NCBI GenBank assembly: GCA_017617115.1
Contig: JAFZXA010000126.1
Location: 1-32,808 of the forward strand
Reading direction: 5' to 3'
DNA: 32,808 nt
DNA from: Treponema sp.
GTDB lineage: Bacteria; Spirochaetota; Spirochaetia; Treponematales; Treponemataceae
Part shown: in pieces, positions 1-7,250 of the stretch
Position numbering within the stretch: the stretch's first letter is position 1
Layout: every line of letters begins with the position of its first letter
The notes under the pieces: generated by a model
What the model was told of the DNA's origin: nothing
The model's input: only the letters and a program-made list of their open reading frames with translations
The model's database searches: none
Position numbers and translations under genes: made by a program

Positions 1-105
1 GCGTTCTGCGAAGATATACTTCTTCATACGTGGATCCCATCTCTTTACCTGATGACCGAAATGTACTCCGGATTCAAGCAGGTTCTTCATGGTAACAACA
101 GCCAT
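1..105 (-). CDS. rpsB: 30S ribosomal protein S2, N-terminal part
   Basis: Structural protein of the small ribosomal subunit. The minus strand from 105 encodes 35 residues beginning [20 protein letters not shown] and continuing through a [15 protein letters not shown] segment. This is the classic S2 amino terminus, where the GVHFGHQ and [11 protein letters not shown] blocks are nearly invariant. A GGAG Shine-Dalgarno sequence lies 6 bases upstream of the ATG. The gene runs off the left edge, so only the first ~35 of about 250-290 residues are visible. It is the last gene of a minus-strand series (lipoprotein, HEAT-like protein, maf), separated from maf by 134 bases that hold a dispersed repeat and no clear promoter. 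In most bacteria tsf follows, but that would lie outside the window. Confidence 0.95.
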   Translation of the reverse strand, partial: MAVVTMKNLLESGVHFGHQVKRWDPRMKKYIFAER

Positions 106-130
106 GATTTTCTCCTTCACGGGAAACTGC

Positions 131-240
131 GGTCCCTGAGCCTGTCGAAGGGCTCATACCTGTTTCCACCAAACTCTGTTTCTCGATACGGTCGGAGCAA
201 AGCTCTTTACGCACGGAAGATTAATTTGAGCCAACGGCTC
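131..240. repeat. Dispersed repeat fragment and small hairpin between rpsB and maf
   Basis: The maf-rpsB gap contains GGTCCCTGAGCCTGTCGAAG (131-150), a sequence type I recognise as a common intergenic repeat core in many bacterial genomes. A second fragment, TTTCTCGATACGGTCGGAGC, starts near 179. At 228-240 there is a short hairpin, GAGCC-AAC-GGCTC, overlapping the maf stop codon. It could end maf transcription, although no strong U-run follows it on the minus strand. No promoter for rpsB is convincing here, so rpsB may be read from upstream. Confidence 0.5.
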
Positions 241-830
241 TATTCAAGGATTTTGTATCCCTGTTCTTTTAATATATCGTAAAGCTCAGAAATAGGCAAC
301 CCGATGGCACCTGAATATGAACCGTCGATATGACTTATAAACATGGAAGCAAGGCTTTGAATGCGATAACCGCCTGCTGCACCATGCCATTCACCTGTGT
401 CTACATACCATTGAATTTCTTCATCGGTAAGCGGACTAAAGGTTACTTTTGTTTTGCATAGCTTTGAGGTTGTAGAATGAGTTTTTCCATTATACAAAAC
501 CAAAGCAGTAAGTATTGTATGTGTATTACCCTGAAAATCTTTTAAGAATTTAAATGCTTCATCCTGGTCCTGAGGCTTTCCGTAAAGGCTTTTATTAAAA
601 GAAATAATAGTATCGGCACCCAAAACCCATGGTATTTCCTGACCGGCAGGCAAAGAACGAATTACAGCTGTAACTTTCTCGCGTGCTAAAAGTTCAGGTA
701 TTTCTTCATGTGCGAGCATTGACGAAATAGTTTCATCAATGTTCGGCATAATAACCCTGTACGGGATTTTGAGCATTTTCAAAATTTCCTGACGGCGAGG
801 TGAGGAAGAAGCTAAAATTATTGGTTCCAA
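240..830 (-). CDS. maf: Maf-family nucleoside triphosphate pyrophosphatase
   Basis: Maf proteins hydrolyse non-canonical or pyrimidine nucleoside triphosphates to the monophosphate and pyrophosphate; they act in the cytoplasm in nucleotide-pool cleaning and have been linked to septum formation. The 196-residue product has the amino-terminal ILASSSPRRQEIL signature (about residues 5-17), the central GADTII motif (about 91-96) that positions the catalytic aspartate, and the GKPQDQDEA segment after it. Length is normal for the family. The start codon is TTG, supported by a GGAG Shine-Dalgarno sequence 6 bases upstream and by the family alignment. It lies 13 bases after the HEAT-like gene and is probably in the same operon. 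The exact substrate (dTTP/UTP or m7GTP subtype) cannot be decided by eye. Confidence 0.93.
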   Translation of the reverse strand: MEPIILASSSPRRQEILKMLKIPYRVIMPNIDETISSMLAHEEIPELLAREKVTAVIRSLPAGQEIPWVLGADTIISFNKSLYGKPQDQDEAFKFLKDFQGNTHTILTALVLYNGKTHSTTSKLCKTKVTFSPLTDEEIQWYVDTGEWHGAAGGYRIQSLASMFISHIDGSYSGAIGLPISELYDILKEQGYKILE

Positions 831-843
831 TTAAAGCTCCGGT

Positions 844-1587
844 TTATTTTGCGTCTGAGTTCTTTGAACTGCTGCCTGCACTAGAAAGCTTCTTCAAAAG
901 CTGCTGAGCTCTGTTTCTTACTGTTGTGTTGTATCTGTAGTTGCTTGCAATCTGTGTAAGAGTATTTGTCATTGCTTTATGATTGCTTGCATTTGGAGAA
1001 AGGCGTTCAAAAGCGTCAATTACTTCAAAAGCAAGGCTGCTTGTTGGGTTAAGAACCATGTTTCTTTTATTAATAAAACAAATGGCATCAATAACTTCAT
1101 CTGCATTTTCAGGATTAATCTTACTGATTGACTGAACGGCAGCAGAAAGTACAGAAGGTTCATCTTCTGCAACCATAATATTTATAAGCTGATTTTTTGT
1201 ATGTTCTGTTGGAACCTGAGCCATTAAAAGGCAAGCCTGGCGGCGAACTTCAGGGAAGTTATTTACTTTACGACCATTTGTGCGTGATTCAGAAAGAACA
1301 CCTTCGCCTGCAAGCTTATCAAGTGCTTCAATTACACCGGCTGATGTGTTTCCTTCATCAATTGCATCTTTTATATACTGTAAAGCAACAAGTTTTGTAT
1401 CTAAATCATCTGCTTCGGCAAGACCCATGATGATTTCTGTATCAATATCGTTAAGATATTCGTTTTCTACATAAGTTTCTTTATTTGAGCTGCTTGATTT
1501 TTTCTGAACTGACTGGCTCTGAGCAAAAGTCATAGCTGCAGCAGACATCATAAGTGCAACTGTAATAAGTTTTTTTGTTAATTTCAT
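844..1587 (-). CDS. Secreted HEAT-repeat-like protein
   Basis: Function unknown. The 247-residue product begins with a signal peptide (positively charged KLTKK, hydrophobic core, AMTFA-Q cleavage site near residue 22) followed by a Ser/Lys-rich linker. The rest is predicted helical with HEAT-like units: repeated patterns such as DLDTKLVALQYIKDAID and EPSVLSAAVQSISKI, with the alternating hydrophobic spacing of armadillo/HEAT helices. The C-terminus is a Ser/Lys-rich tail. No lipobox is seen, so it is probably periplasmic. A strong GGAGG Shine-Dalgarno sequence lies 7 bases before the ATG, and two overlapping sigma70-type promoters lie upstream. It leads a short operon with maf. A scaffold or protein-binding role is plausible from the fold but is not shown by the sequence. 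Confidence 0.8.
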   Translation of the reverse strand: MKLTKKLITVALMMSAAAMTFAQSQSVQKKSSSSNKETYVENEYLNDIDTEIIMGLAEADDLDTKLVALQYIKDAIDEGNTSAGVIEALDKLAGEGVLSESRTNGRKVNNFPEVRRQACLLMAQVPTEHTKNQLINIMVAEDEPSVLSAAVQSISKINPENADEVIDAICFINKRNMVLNPTSSLAFEVIDAFERLSPNASNHKAMTNTLTQIASNYRYNTTVRNRAQQLLKKLSSAGSSSKNSDAK

Positions 1588-1619
1588 TTTATTTCCTCCT
1601 GGAAATGTTCAAATAAGAA

Positions 1620-1656
1620 TTTATATTATTATAATTTATGAATGTCAAAAAATCAA
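1620..1656 (-). promoter_or_regulatory. Two overlapping sigma70-type promoters for the HEAT-like gene
   Basis: On the minus strand TTGATT (1651-1656) is 17 bases from a perfect TATAAT (1628-1633). A second pair, TTGACA (1643-1648) and TATAAA (1620-1625), is also spaced by 17 bases. Both would give a leader of roughly 25-40 bases ahead of a GGAGG-led ATG, so this gene has a conventional leader, unlike several others here. Confidence 0.65.
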
Positions 1657-1675
1657 CTGAATATTATAGAACACC

Positions 1676-2317
1676 TTATGATACCGGTGGAATATAAACA
1701 AGCCATTTTCCGTTTTGTTTCTTAAATTCATAATAAATGGCAGCTGACATATCTTCGCGAATCTGAACAGCTTTTACGTGATTTTTTGAAACATAACGAA
1801 TTTCATCAATCTGACTGTTTGCACGGGCAGGAATAAATACATATTTAAAATAATCTTCAATTGTTTTAAGCTCAATCAGCTTGTTAGGAAGCTTTCTTTG
1901 TGCTTTTCTAAGGTTTACAGGATTTTTGTAGTATTCTTTTGATTCTTCATCAATATATTTAAGCCAGGAAAGAGTATCTTTTGTTTCCATAATAACGGCA
2001 AGCTCAGATATAATTTCAAGAATTTCATTTTTATCATCAGTAAATTCCTGTTTTGTTACAGCCTGAGTTTCATCAAGATTTGCAATGGAACGAAGATATT
2101 CATCATCAGAACCGTCTTCTTCTTCCTGAATAAGTATTACACCTTCCTCATCATCCGAAGTAATTTCTACAGGTGTATCTTCTGCAGGTTCCTGCTCTTC
2201 AATATCTACAGGCTCTGTTTGAGGAACCGATTCCGGCTTTGTTGTTGCACAGGATGAGAATATAATACAAAACAATGCTGCAAATGCAGTTAATGTAAAT
2301 AATAATTTCTTTTTCAT
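1676..2317 (-). CDS. Putative lipoprotein of unknown function
   Basis: A 213-residue product with a lipoprotein signal peptide: KKK, a hydrophobic stretch, then the lipobox IFSSC with the lipidated Cys at residue 23. A low-complexity acidic linker (about residues 30-75, rich in Glu, Asp, Pro and Thr) would tether a C-terminal globular domain of about 130 residues. That domain ends in strand-like segments (AAIYYEFKKQNGKWLVYIPP) reminiscent of NTF2-like or DUF4878-type lipoproteins in which the last strand reads KWLV, but I would not assign a family. There is no Shine-Dalgarno sequence; a strong promoter ends 8 bases before the ATG, suggesting a leaderless or nearly leaderless mRNA. It is divergent from coaD with a 57-base gap. 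Confidence 0.8.
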   Translation of the reverse strand: MKKKLLFTLTAFAALFCIIFSSCATTKPESVPQTEPVDIEEQEPAEDTPVEITSDDEEGVILIQEEEDGSDDEYLRSIANLDETQAVTKQEFTDDKNEILEIISELAVIMETKDTLSWLKYIDEESKEYYKNPVNLRKAQRKLPNKLIELKTIEDYFKYVFIPARANSQIDEIRYVSKNHVKAVQIREDMSAAIYYEFKKQNGKWLVYIPPVS

Positions 2318-2325
2318 ACACTAAA

Positions 2326-2355
2326 AATATAACATCTATTGCCTAGTTTCGTCAA
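2326..2355 (-). promoter_or_regulatory. Promoter 8 bases upstream of the lipoprotein start
   Basis: TTGACG (2350-2355), an 18-base spacer, then an extended -10 TGT-TATATT with the hexamer at 2326-2331. Only 8 bases separate the -10 from the ATG at 2317, so transcription should start within about 2 bases of the start codon. Confidence 0.65.
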
Positions 2356-2374
2356 ATGAAGTACAAATAAATAT

Positions 2375-2854
2375 ATGATAAAAGCAGTTTTTCCGGGTTC
2401 TTTTGACCCTCCTACAAACGGACATTTGGATATTATCAAACGCGCGTCAAAGCTTTTTGATAATCTTGACGTATTGATTTCTGTAAATCCGAACAAGCAG
2501 TATATGTTCAGTGAGCAGGAACGCCTTGATATGCTTACCGCTTTACTAAAGGATTACAAGAATGTACAGATTCACGTATGGGAAGGTCTTATTGTAAACT
2601 ACGCCAAACAGGTTGGGGCAAATGTCCTTATTCGAGGAATCCGCAGCATAAACGATTTTTCGTACGAATTTGAGCTTGCCCACATGAACCAGAAGCTGAA
2701 CCCCGAAATTGAAACAATGTTTGTTCCCTGCAAAGAAAAGTTCGGCATAGTAAAATCAAGCTCAATCAAAGAATTAGCCCTTTTCGACGGCGACATTTCC
2801 CGCATGGTCCCTCCGTTAGTCGAAGCCTCACTTAAAAAGAAATTAGGAAAGTAG
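2375..2854 (+). CDS. coaD: Phosphopantetheine adenylyltransferase
   Basis: Catalyses the penultimate step of coenzyme A synthesis: 4'-phosphopantetheine + ATP to dephospho-CoA + pyrophosphate, in the cytosol. The 159-residue product has the nucleotidyltransferase signature GSFDPPTNGH near its start (His17 is the ATP-binding histidine), the VLIRGIR segment, and the SSSIKELA motif (about residues 129-136) of the ISSxxxR/K type. Length is typical of bacterial CoaD. It precedes rpmF and acpP, so CoA and carrier-protein genes are grouped: the 4'-phosphopantetheine arm of ACP derives from CoA. No Shine-Dalgarno sequence is seen before the ATG; a weak TACAAA box sits 7 bases upstream. Confidence 0.97.
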   Translation: MIKAVFPGSFDPPTNGHLDIIKRASKLFDNLDVLISVNPNKQYMFSEQERLDMLTALLKDYKNVQIHVWEGLIVNYAKQVGANVLIRGIRSINDFSYEFELAHMNQKLNPEIETMFVPCKEKFGIVKSSSIKELALFDGDISRMVPPLVEASLKKKLGK

Positions 2855-2871
2855 GGATTTTTTACTTGTTA

Positions 2872-2901
2872 TTGACATTTTCACGATATTTGTTGTATAT
2901 T
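2872..2901 (+). promoter_or_regulatory. Sigma70-type promoter for rpmF-acpP
   Basis: A perfect TTGACA (2872-2877), an 18-base spacer and TATATT (2896-2901). It would give a leader of about 37 bases ahead of rpmF, which has a GAGG Shine-Dalgarno sequence. This separates rpmF-acpP from coaD transcription. Confidence 0.75.
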
Positions 2902-2944
2902 AAATAAATTATTATTTATTGATTTTTAAAGTGAGGTTACATAT

Positions 2945-3133
2945 ATGGCAGTACCTAGATCAAAAGTATCAAAGGCCGTAACAAAAAGACGCCAGACAAT
3001 CAATATGAAACTCAAGGCACCTCAGCTTGTTGAATGCAATAACTGCGGAAACCTTGTACAGTCTCATCATGTTTGTCCTAAGTGCGGATTCTACCGCGGA
3101 CGACAGATTATTACGCCAGAGATCAACGGATAA
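2945..3133 (+). CDS. rpmF: 50S ribosomal protein L32
   Basis: Small zinc-ribbon protein of the large ribosomal subunit. The 62-residue product starts MAVPRSKVSKAVTKRRQT, close to the L32 consensus, and carries four Cys (31, 34, 44, 47) in CNNC and CPKC pairs that would bind zinc, followed by the usual GFYRGR segment. Retention of all four Cys marks the zinc-binding form rather than the zinc-independent paralogue. acpP follows after 15 bases, the common rpmF-fatty-acid gene association (often with plsX and fab genes, which are absent here). Confidence 0.97.
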   Translation: MAVPRSKVSKAVTKRRQTINMKLKAPQLVECNNCGNLVQSHHVCPKCGFYRGRQIITPEING

Positions 3134-3148
3134 TTCAGGAGATAAAAA

Positions 3149-3388
3149 ATGGACGAATTGTTTGAAAAAATGCAGAAATTGATTGTTGAAAAGTTGGACA
3201 TCGATGCAGCAAAGGTTACACTCGATGCTTCTTTCAGAAACGACCTTGGTGCAGACAGTCTTGATACTTACGAGCTTGTTTATGCAATCGAAGAAGAGCT
3301 TGGCGTAAGCATCCCTGATGAAAAGGCCAACGAATTTGAAACAGTTCGCGACGCTTATGATTTCATCAAAGCTGAATTGGACAAGTAA
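3149..3388 (+). CDS. acpP: Acyl carrier protein
   Basis: Carries growing acyl chains as thioesters on a 4'-phosphopantetheine arm during type II fatty-acid synthesis. The 79-residue acidic product has the invariant GADSLDTYELV motif, with Ser37 as the attachment site, and the family's four-helix layout and length. A good AGGAG Shine-Dalgarno sequence precedes the ATG. It lies 15 bases after rpmF and is followed by a clear rho-independent terminator, so rpmF-acpP forms a two-gene unit driven from the promoter at 2872-2901. CoaD upstream makes the precursor of the arm. Confidence 0.97.
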   Translation: MDELFEKMQKLIVEKLDIDAAKVTLDASFRNDLGADSLDTYELVYAIEEELGVSIPDEKANEFETVRDAYDFIKAELDK

Positions 3389-3410
3389 TTAACACCAAAT
3401 GGTTTTTATA

Positions 3411-3444
3411 AAAGAGTACAAGTGAAAGCTTGTACTTTTTTTTT
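3411..3444 (+). terminator. Rho-independent terminator after acpP
   Basis: Perfect 8-bp stem AGTACAAG / CTTGTACT (3415-3422 and 3429-3436) with a 6-base TGAAAG loop and a run of nine T to 3444. Confidence 0.9.
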
Positions 3445-3450
3445 ACATAG

Positions 3451-3536
3451 ATTACCGGGTCAAGCCCGGTAATGACAAATTGTGTCATTGTCGGGCTTGA
3501 CAGAATGTGTCATTGTCGGGCTTGACCCGACAATCT
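3451..3536. repeat. Cluster of three palindromic intergenic repeats before rnc
   Basis: Three related elements lie side by side. 3451-3476 is a hairpin built on ACCGGGTCAAGCCCGGT ending in AATGAC. 3484-3502 is a truncated copy starting GTCATTGTCGGGCTTGAC. 3509-3536 is a full copy in which TTGTCGGG pairs with CCCGACAA. The same family occurs at 31659-31724. The cluster fills the space between the acpP terminator and rnc, so it probably forms part of the rnc leader; reading the rnc frame upstream through it is possible but gives only repeat-derived residues. Confidence 0.8.
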
Positions 3537-3547
3537 CTTTTACCATC

Positions 3548-4246
3548 ATGGATAAAAATCGCAAAGAACAACTAAACCTGTTCTGCAAAAAAGTAAAAAT
3601 CCGCTTTAAGAATCTTGAAATGCTTGACCTGGCGTTTCATCACCGCAGTATTACAAACGAAAAAAAGCACATAAAAAACAACGAACGCCTGGAATTTCTT
3701 GGAGATTCAGTTCTTGGCATTGTAACCGCAGCCTATCTTTATAATAATTTCCCTAATCCCGAAGGCGACCTTGCAAAAATAAAGTCTGCTGTAGTTTCAG
3801 AAAAGGCTCTTGCTCCAATTGCACTGGAATTTGGCATAGACAAACTGCTTGTTTTAGGAAAAGGCGAAGAATCAAGCGGCGGTCGTACAAAACCAGCCAT
3901 TCTTGCCGACTGTATGGAAGCAATAATCGGAGCATATTACCTAGATTCAGGCTACAAAAATGCAGAAAAATACGTTTTAGAGTTCATAATCCCGGAAATT
4001 AACCGCACAATTACAACCGGTGTAAAAGATTATAAAACCCAGCTTCAGGAATTGTACCAGAAAAAAACAAAAGCAACCCCAAAATACGAGCTTGCCGAAA
4101 AAACAGGTCCCGCACACGACCAGACTTTTGTAGTATATGTTTCGCTTGGTGACAAAAAATATGGCCCTGCCAAAGCAAAATCAAAAAAAGAAGCCGAACA
4201 AATTGCCGCAAAACTTGCTCTTGATTCAATAAATTCCTCAAAATAA
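3548..4246 (+). CDS. rnc: Ribonuclease III
   Basis: Double-strand-specific endoribonuclease that processes rRNA precursors and structured mRNAs as a dimer. The 232-residue product has the RNase III signature NERLEFLGDSVLG (residues 45-57, with metal-binding Glu49 and Asp53), the downstream DCMEAIIGAYYLD motif with the second catalytic acidic pair, and a C-terminal double-stranded-RNA-binding domain from about residue 160 (DYKTQLQEL through KSKKEAEQIAAKLAL). The frame is open 22 codons further upstream, but that extension is encoded by intergenic repeats; the ATG at 3548 gives the normal family length. No Shine-Dalgarno sequence is visible, which is unusual. The leader carries hairpins that RNase III itself might cleave, as known for autoregulated rnc genes; here this is only inference. 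Confidence 0.93.
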   Translation: MDKNRKEQLNLFCKKVKIRFKNLEMLDLAFHHRSITNEKKHIKNNERLEFLGDSVLGIVTAAYLYNNFPNPEGDLAKIKSAVVSEKALAPIALEFGIDKLLVLGKGEESSGGRTKPAILADCMEAIIGAYYLDSGYKNAEKYVLEFIIPEINRTITTGVKDYKTQLQELYQKKTKATPKYELAEKTGPAHDQTFVVYVSLGDKKYGPAKAKSKKEAEQIAAKLALDSINSSK

Positions 4247-4271
4247 TTTTATGGTAATATCTTAAAATCTC

Positions 4272-4280
4272 TGCTATAAT
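4272..4280 (+). promoter_or_regulatory. Extended -10 element 6 bases before the cyclase start
   Basis: TGC-TATAAT, a perfect extended -10 box, ends at 4280, and the ATG is at 4287. No good -35 is needed for an extended -10, and none is seen. Transcription should start at or next to the A of the ATG. Confidence 0.6.
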
Positions 4281-4286
4281 ATAGGA

Positions 4287-7241
4287 ATGAAAAATAAATC
4301 ACTTGTATTTAATCTTAGTTTTACTACAGGTCTTGCACTTGTAATTGCTTTCCTTTGTATTTTTAATGTATTCGAAAAACTCGATTTTCGTCTCTACGAT
4401 GGACTTTTGCATTTTACAAAAGATCCGCCGATGGATGACAAGGTAATGGTTGTTGCCATTTCTGATGATGATATTAACCGTCTTGGTGAATGGCCATGGA
4501 GCCGCGATATTATGGCAGACGTTTTAATCAGGCTTAAAGAGCTTGGTGTAGCGGCTGGAATATTCGATATTGAGTACATTTCTGCCTCTTCAAAATCTGT
4601 TCCTGCAAACTCTATTAATAATGTAAACGGAAAAATATCGGAAACAAAGCAGTGGAGTGTTGACCTTATGAACTCCATACCAGTTGCTTTGCAGCAGGGT
4701 TATAGCGCAGATGAAATTCAGGACCTTACCGATTCTTTTGTTCAGGATTATCTGGACCCGCTTTACGATGACCTTTACGAATATGTAGAAAACAATATTG
4801 CTTTTGATAACGATGATTATTTTGCGCGTGCAATTCAATTTTTTGGAAACGCCTATCTTTCTGTAAACGAGCTTGATCTTGGTTATACCTCAATTTTACC
4901 TGAGCATATAAACTTTATTCGCAACAATATGCTGCTTTCCAGGGTAGATGATCCTACTAACTATACTTTACAAGATAATGACTACAACTTTAAAGAAACA
5001 TACCCTGATGATAAAAAAGGTTTTACACCATCTTTGGATTTATTTATTCGTCATGCAAGAGGGGTAGGTTTTACAAACTCTAATATTGATACAGATGGTA
5101 TTCGACGCCGAAACGAGCTTTTTCTTGAATATGACGGAAAATATCTGGGGCAGCTTACCTTTGGTCCTCTTATGGATCTTCTTGGAATACGTGATTTTGT
5201 GCGTACAAAAAACGCTCTTATTCTTAAAAATGCAGTTTTTCCTGGAGAAACAACTCCTGTAGATGTAAAAATTCCGCTTGATGAACACGGAAAAATGCTT
5301 ATTAACTGGCAGCATGAAGAAGTTCGCGATACAGTACTTGATAAGCAGTTTGGTTGTAATTTTGTTTCTGTAAGTCAGATCCGCCAGCTTGATGATGTAG
5401 AAAATGACATTTATAACAATCTTAAAGTTCTTCTTGGTGATGATGGGGACTCTGATGATACAAATAATCTTCCTGTAATTTTTGATAATGAAGGATTTCC
5501 TCTTTCTTACTATGAAGATCTTGCAGGACTTGTTGATTTTTATAATCAGTTAAAGCAGTATAAAGCCGATTTGCTTGCATATTGTGAAGGTTATGATCAG
5601 GACGGAAATTTAATTGATGGTATTTCGCAGGAAGAATATGATGATTATTATGCAAACCGCGATTTGTTCTTCAGCGAAGTAAAACGCTTTGTTGACATGA
5701 AATATTTTGATGAAATTCAGGCTTTTGTTAGTGCAAATCCGCAGTCTGCATATAACGATTATGGAATGATTACAACCTTCTCTGATACATTTGATGAAGT
5801 TGAATATAACATTAATTCTTATCTTGAATTAATAGATGAATGGAAAAAGAGTCTTTCAGGCAAATACTGTATTTTTGGTCATACAGCTGCCTCAACAACA
5901 GATATCGGTGCCATTCCGTTTGCCAAGCAGTATGTAAACGTACTCATTCACGCAAATATCATGAATACTGTTCTTACTAAAAACTTTATTACTCCATATC
6001 CATGGTATTACGGACTTATAATTTCGTTTGTAATTACAATTTTAATGGCTTTAATTTTGAGTAAAGCTTCTTCATGGACAAAAAACCTTGTTGGTGCCAT
6101 TACTGCAATTATTGTTATTGCCTGCTTCTTAGTAACGCTGCCATTATTCCAGATATATATTCCAATGGTTGGTAGTGTAATTGCATTCCTTTTAATCGAT
6201 TTCTTTGCGGGCGTTATTTACCGATACGTTATGAGCAGCCGCGAAAAGCGATTCATTACCGAAATTGCGTCATCTTTTGCAAACAAAGATACAGTAGCCC
6301 AGCTTCGTGCAAACCCAGATGCCTTCCAGACAAAGGGTGAAAAAAAGTGTATTACGGCTTTGTTCTCTGATGTTCAGAAATTCTCTACGCTTAGTGAAAC
6401 AATCGGTAAGATTTATGGTGAAGAAGGACCAAACCGCCTTATTGAAATCTTAAACGAATACCTTGGAAACATGTCTGATGAAATTCTTAAAAACAGCGGT
6501 AATATCGATAAATACGAAGGTGATGCTATTATTTCTATGTTTGGTGCGCCAGATCCGTTTAATACACATACAAAAGAAGAATGGGCATACTACTGTCTTG
6601 ATTCTGCAATCCGCATGAAAAAGGCAGAAGTTGCATTTAATACTACTCACCAGGAACTGTTTAAGCCTGTTGATGTTACAAATGAAGACGGAAGCATTGA
6701 AACTGTTTCTATTAAGCCGCTTCAGACCCGTATTGGTATAAACTCTGGTGAAGCCTTCGTTGGTCTTATGGGTTCTAAAACCGATACCTTCAGTAAGCTC
6801 AACTACACAATGATTGGTGATACTGTAAACCTTGCAAGCCGTCTTGAAGGTGTAAACAAGGTTTATGGAACCTGGATTATGTGTTCTGAAGATACCTGGA
6901 ACATGGCAAACACAGGCGAAAATCAGGGAAAAATTACTGTTCGACGACTTGACCGTGTACGCGTAGTTGGTCGTTCTACTCCGGTACAGCTTTATAATGT
7001 ACTTGGTTTTACCGAAGAACTTACAAAGCTTGAACTTGATGAACTTGATGTTTTCAACGAAGCTTTGGACAAATATTTGCTCAAACAGTTCACAGATGCA
7101 GGAAAATTGTTCGTAAAAGCATCAAAAATGTTACCAGAAGGCGATCCAACTGCTTTAGTATTTGCAGACAGATGTAAAACTTACATCAAAAAAGGTGTTG
7201 CAGCCGACTGGGACGGCGTAATGAACATGACTTCAAAATAG
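4287..7241 (+). CDS. CHASE2-domain class III adenylate cyclase
   Basis: Membrane sensor that would make cAMP from ATP. The 984-residue product has an N-terminal membrane segment (about 8-29), a large extracytoplasmic CHASE2 domain (about 30-560) ending in the family block GKYCIFGHTAASTTDIG and the IHANIMNTVL motif, three membrane segments (about 570-645), and a C-terminal cyclase domain. Catalytic residues are all present: metal-binding Asp695 (FSDVQKFS) and Asp746 (DKYEGDA), adenine-recognising Lys742 and Thr841, and transition-state Asn848 and Arg852 (NYTMIGDTVNLASRLEG). Lys plus Thr favours ATP over GTP. About 100 acidic residues near 385-490 look like an insertion in CHASE2. It heads a run of three genes with a lipoprotein protease and a small secreted protein; the next ATG is 9 bases after its stop. 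Confidence 0.93.
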   Translation: MKNKSLVFNLSFTTGLALVIAFLCIFNVFEKLDFRLYDGLLHFTKDPPMDDKVMVVAISDDDINRLGEWPWSRDIMADVLIRLKELGVAAGIFDIEYISASSKSVPANSINNVNGKISETKQWSVDLMNSIPVALQQGYSADEIQDLTDSFVQDYLDPLYDDLYEYVENNIAFDNDDYFARAIQFFGNAYLSVNELDLGYTSILPEHINFIRNNMLLSRVDDPTNYTLQDNDYNFKETYPDDKKGFTPSLDLFIRHARGVGFTNSNIDTDGIRRRNELFLEYDGKYLGQLTFGPLMDLLGIRDFVRTKNALILKNAVFPGETTPVDVKIPLDEHGKMLINWQHEEVRDTVLDKQFGCNFVSVSQIRQLDDVENDIYNNLKVLLGDDGDSDDTNNLPVIFDNEGFPLSYYEDLAGLVDFYNQLKQYKADLLAYCEGYDQDGNLIDGISQEEYDDYYANRDLFFSEVKRFVDMKYFDEIQAFVSANPQSAYNDYGMITTFSDTFDEVEYNINSYLELIDEWKKSLSGKYCIFGHTAASTTDIGAIPFAKQYVNVLIHANIMNTVLTKNFITPYPWYYGLIISFVITILMALILSKASSWTKNLVGAITAIIVIACFLVTLPLFQIYIPMVGSVIAFLLIDFFAGVIYRYVMSSREKRFITEIASSFANKDTVAQLRANPDAFQTKGEKKCITALFSDVQKFSTLSETIGKIYGEEGPNRLIEILNEYLGNMSDEILKNSGNIDKYEGDAIISMFGAPDPFNTHTKEEWAYYCLDSAIRMKKAEVAFNTTHQELFKPVDVTNEDGSIETVSIKPLQTRIGINSGEAFVGLMGSKTDTFSKLNYTMIGDTVNLASRLEGVNKVYGTWIMCSEDTWNMANTGENQGKITVRRLDRVRVVGRSTPVQLYNVLGFTEELTKLELDELDVFNEALDKYLLKQFTDAGKLFVKASKMLPEGDPTALVFADRCKTYIKKGVAADWDGVMNMTSK

Positions 7242-7250
7242 GATTTTATT

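Noticed and set aside
52-282. 76-residue plus-strand open frame at the left end
   Set aside because: It covers the antisense of rpsB and maf and repeat sequence, and has no ribosome binding site.
3451-3536. Clustered repeats considered as a CRISPR array
   Set aside because: Copies are of unequal length, are palindromic over their whole length, have spacers of about 6-8 bases, and no cas genes are near.
3482-3547. N-terminal extension of RNase III through the repeat region
   Set aside because: The 22 extra residues are encoded by intergenic repeat copies, and the ATG at 3548 gives the normal family start and length.
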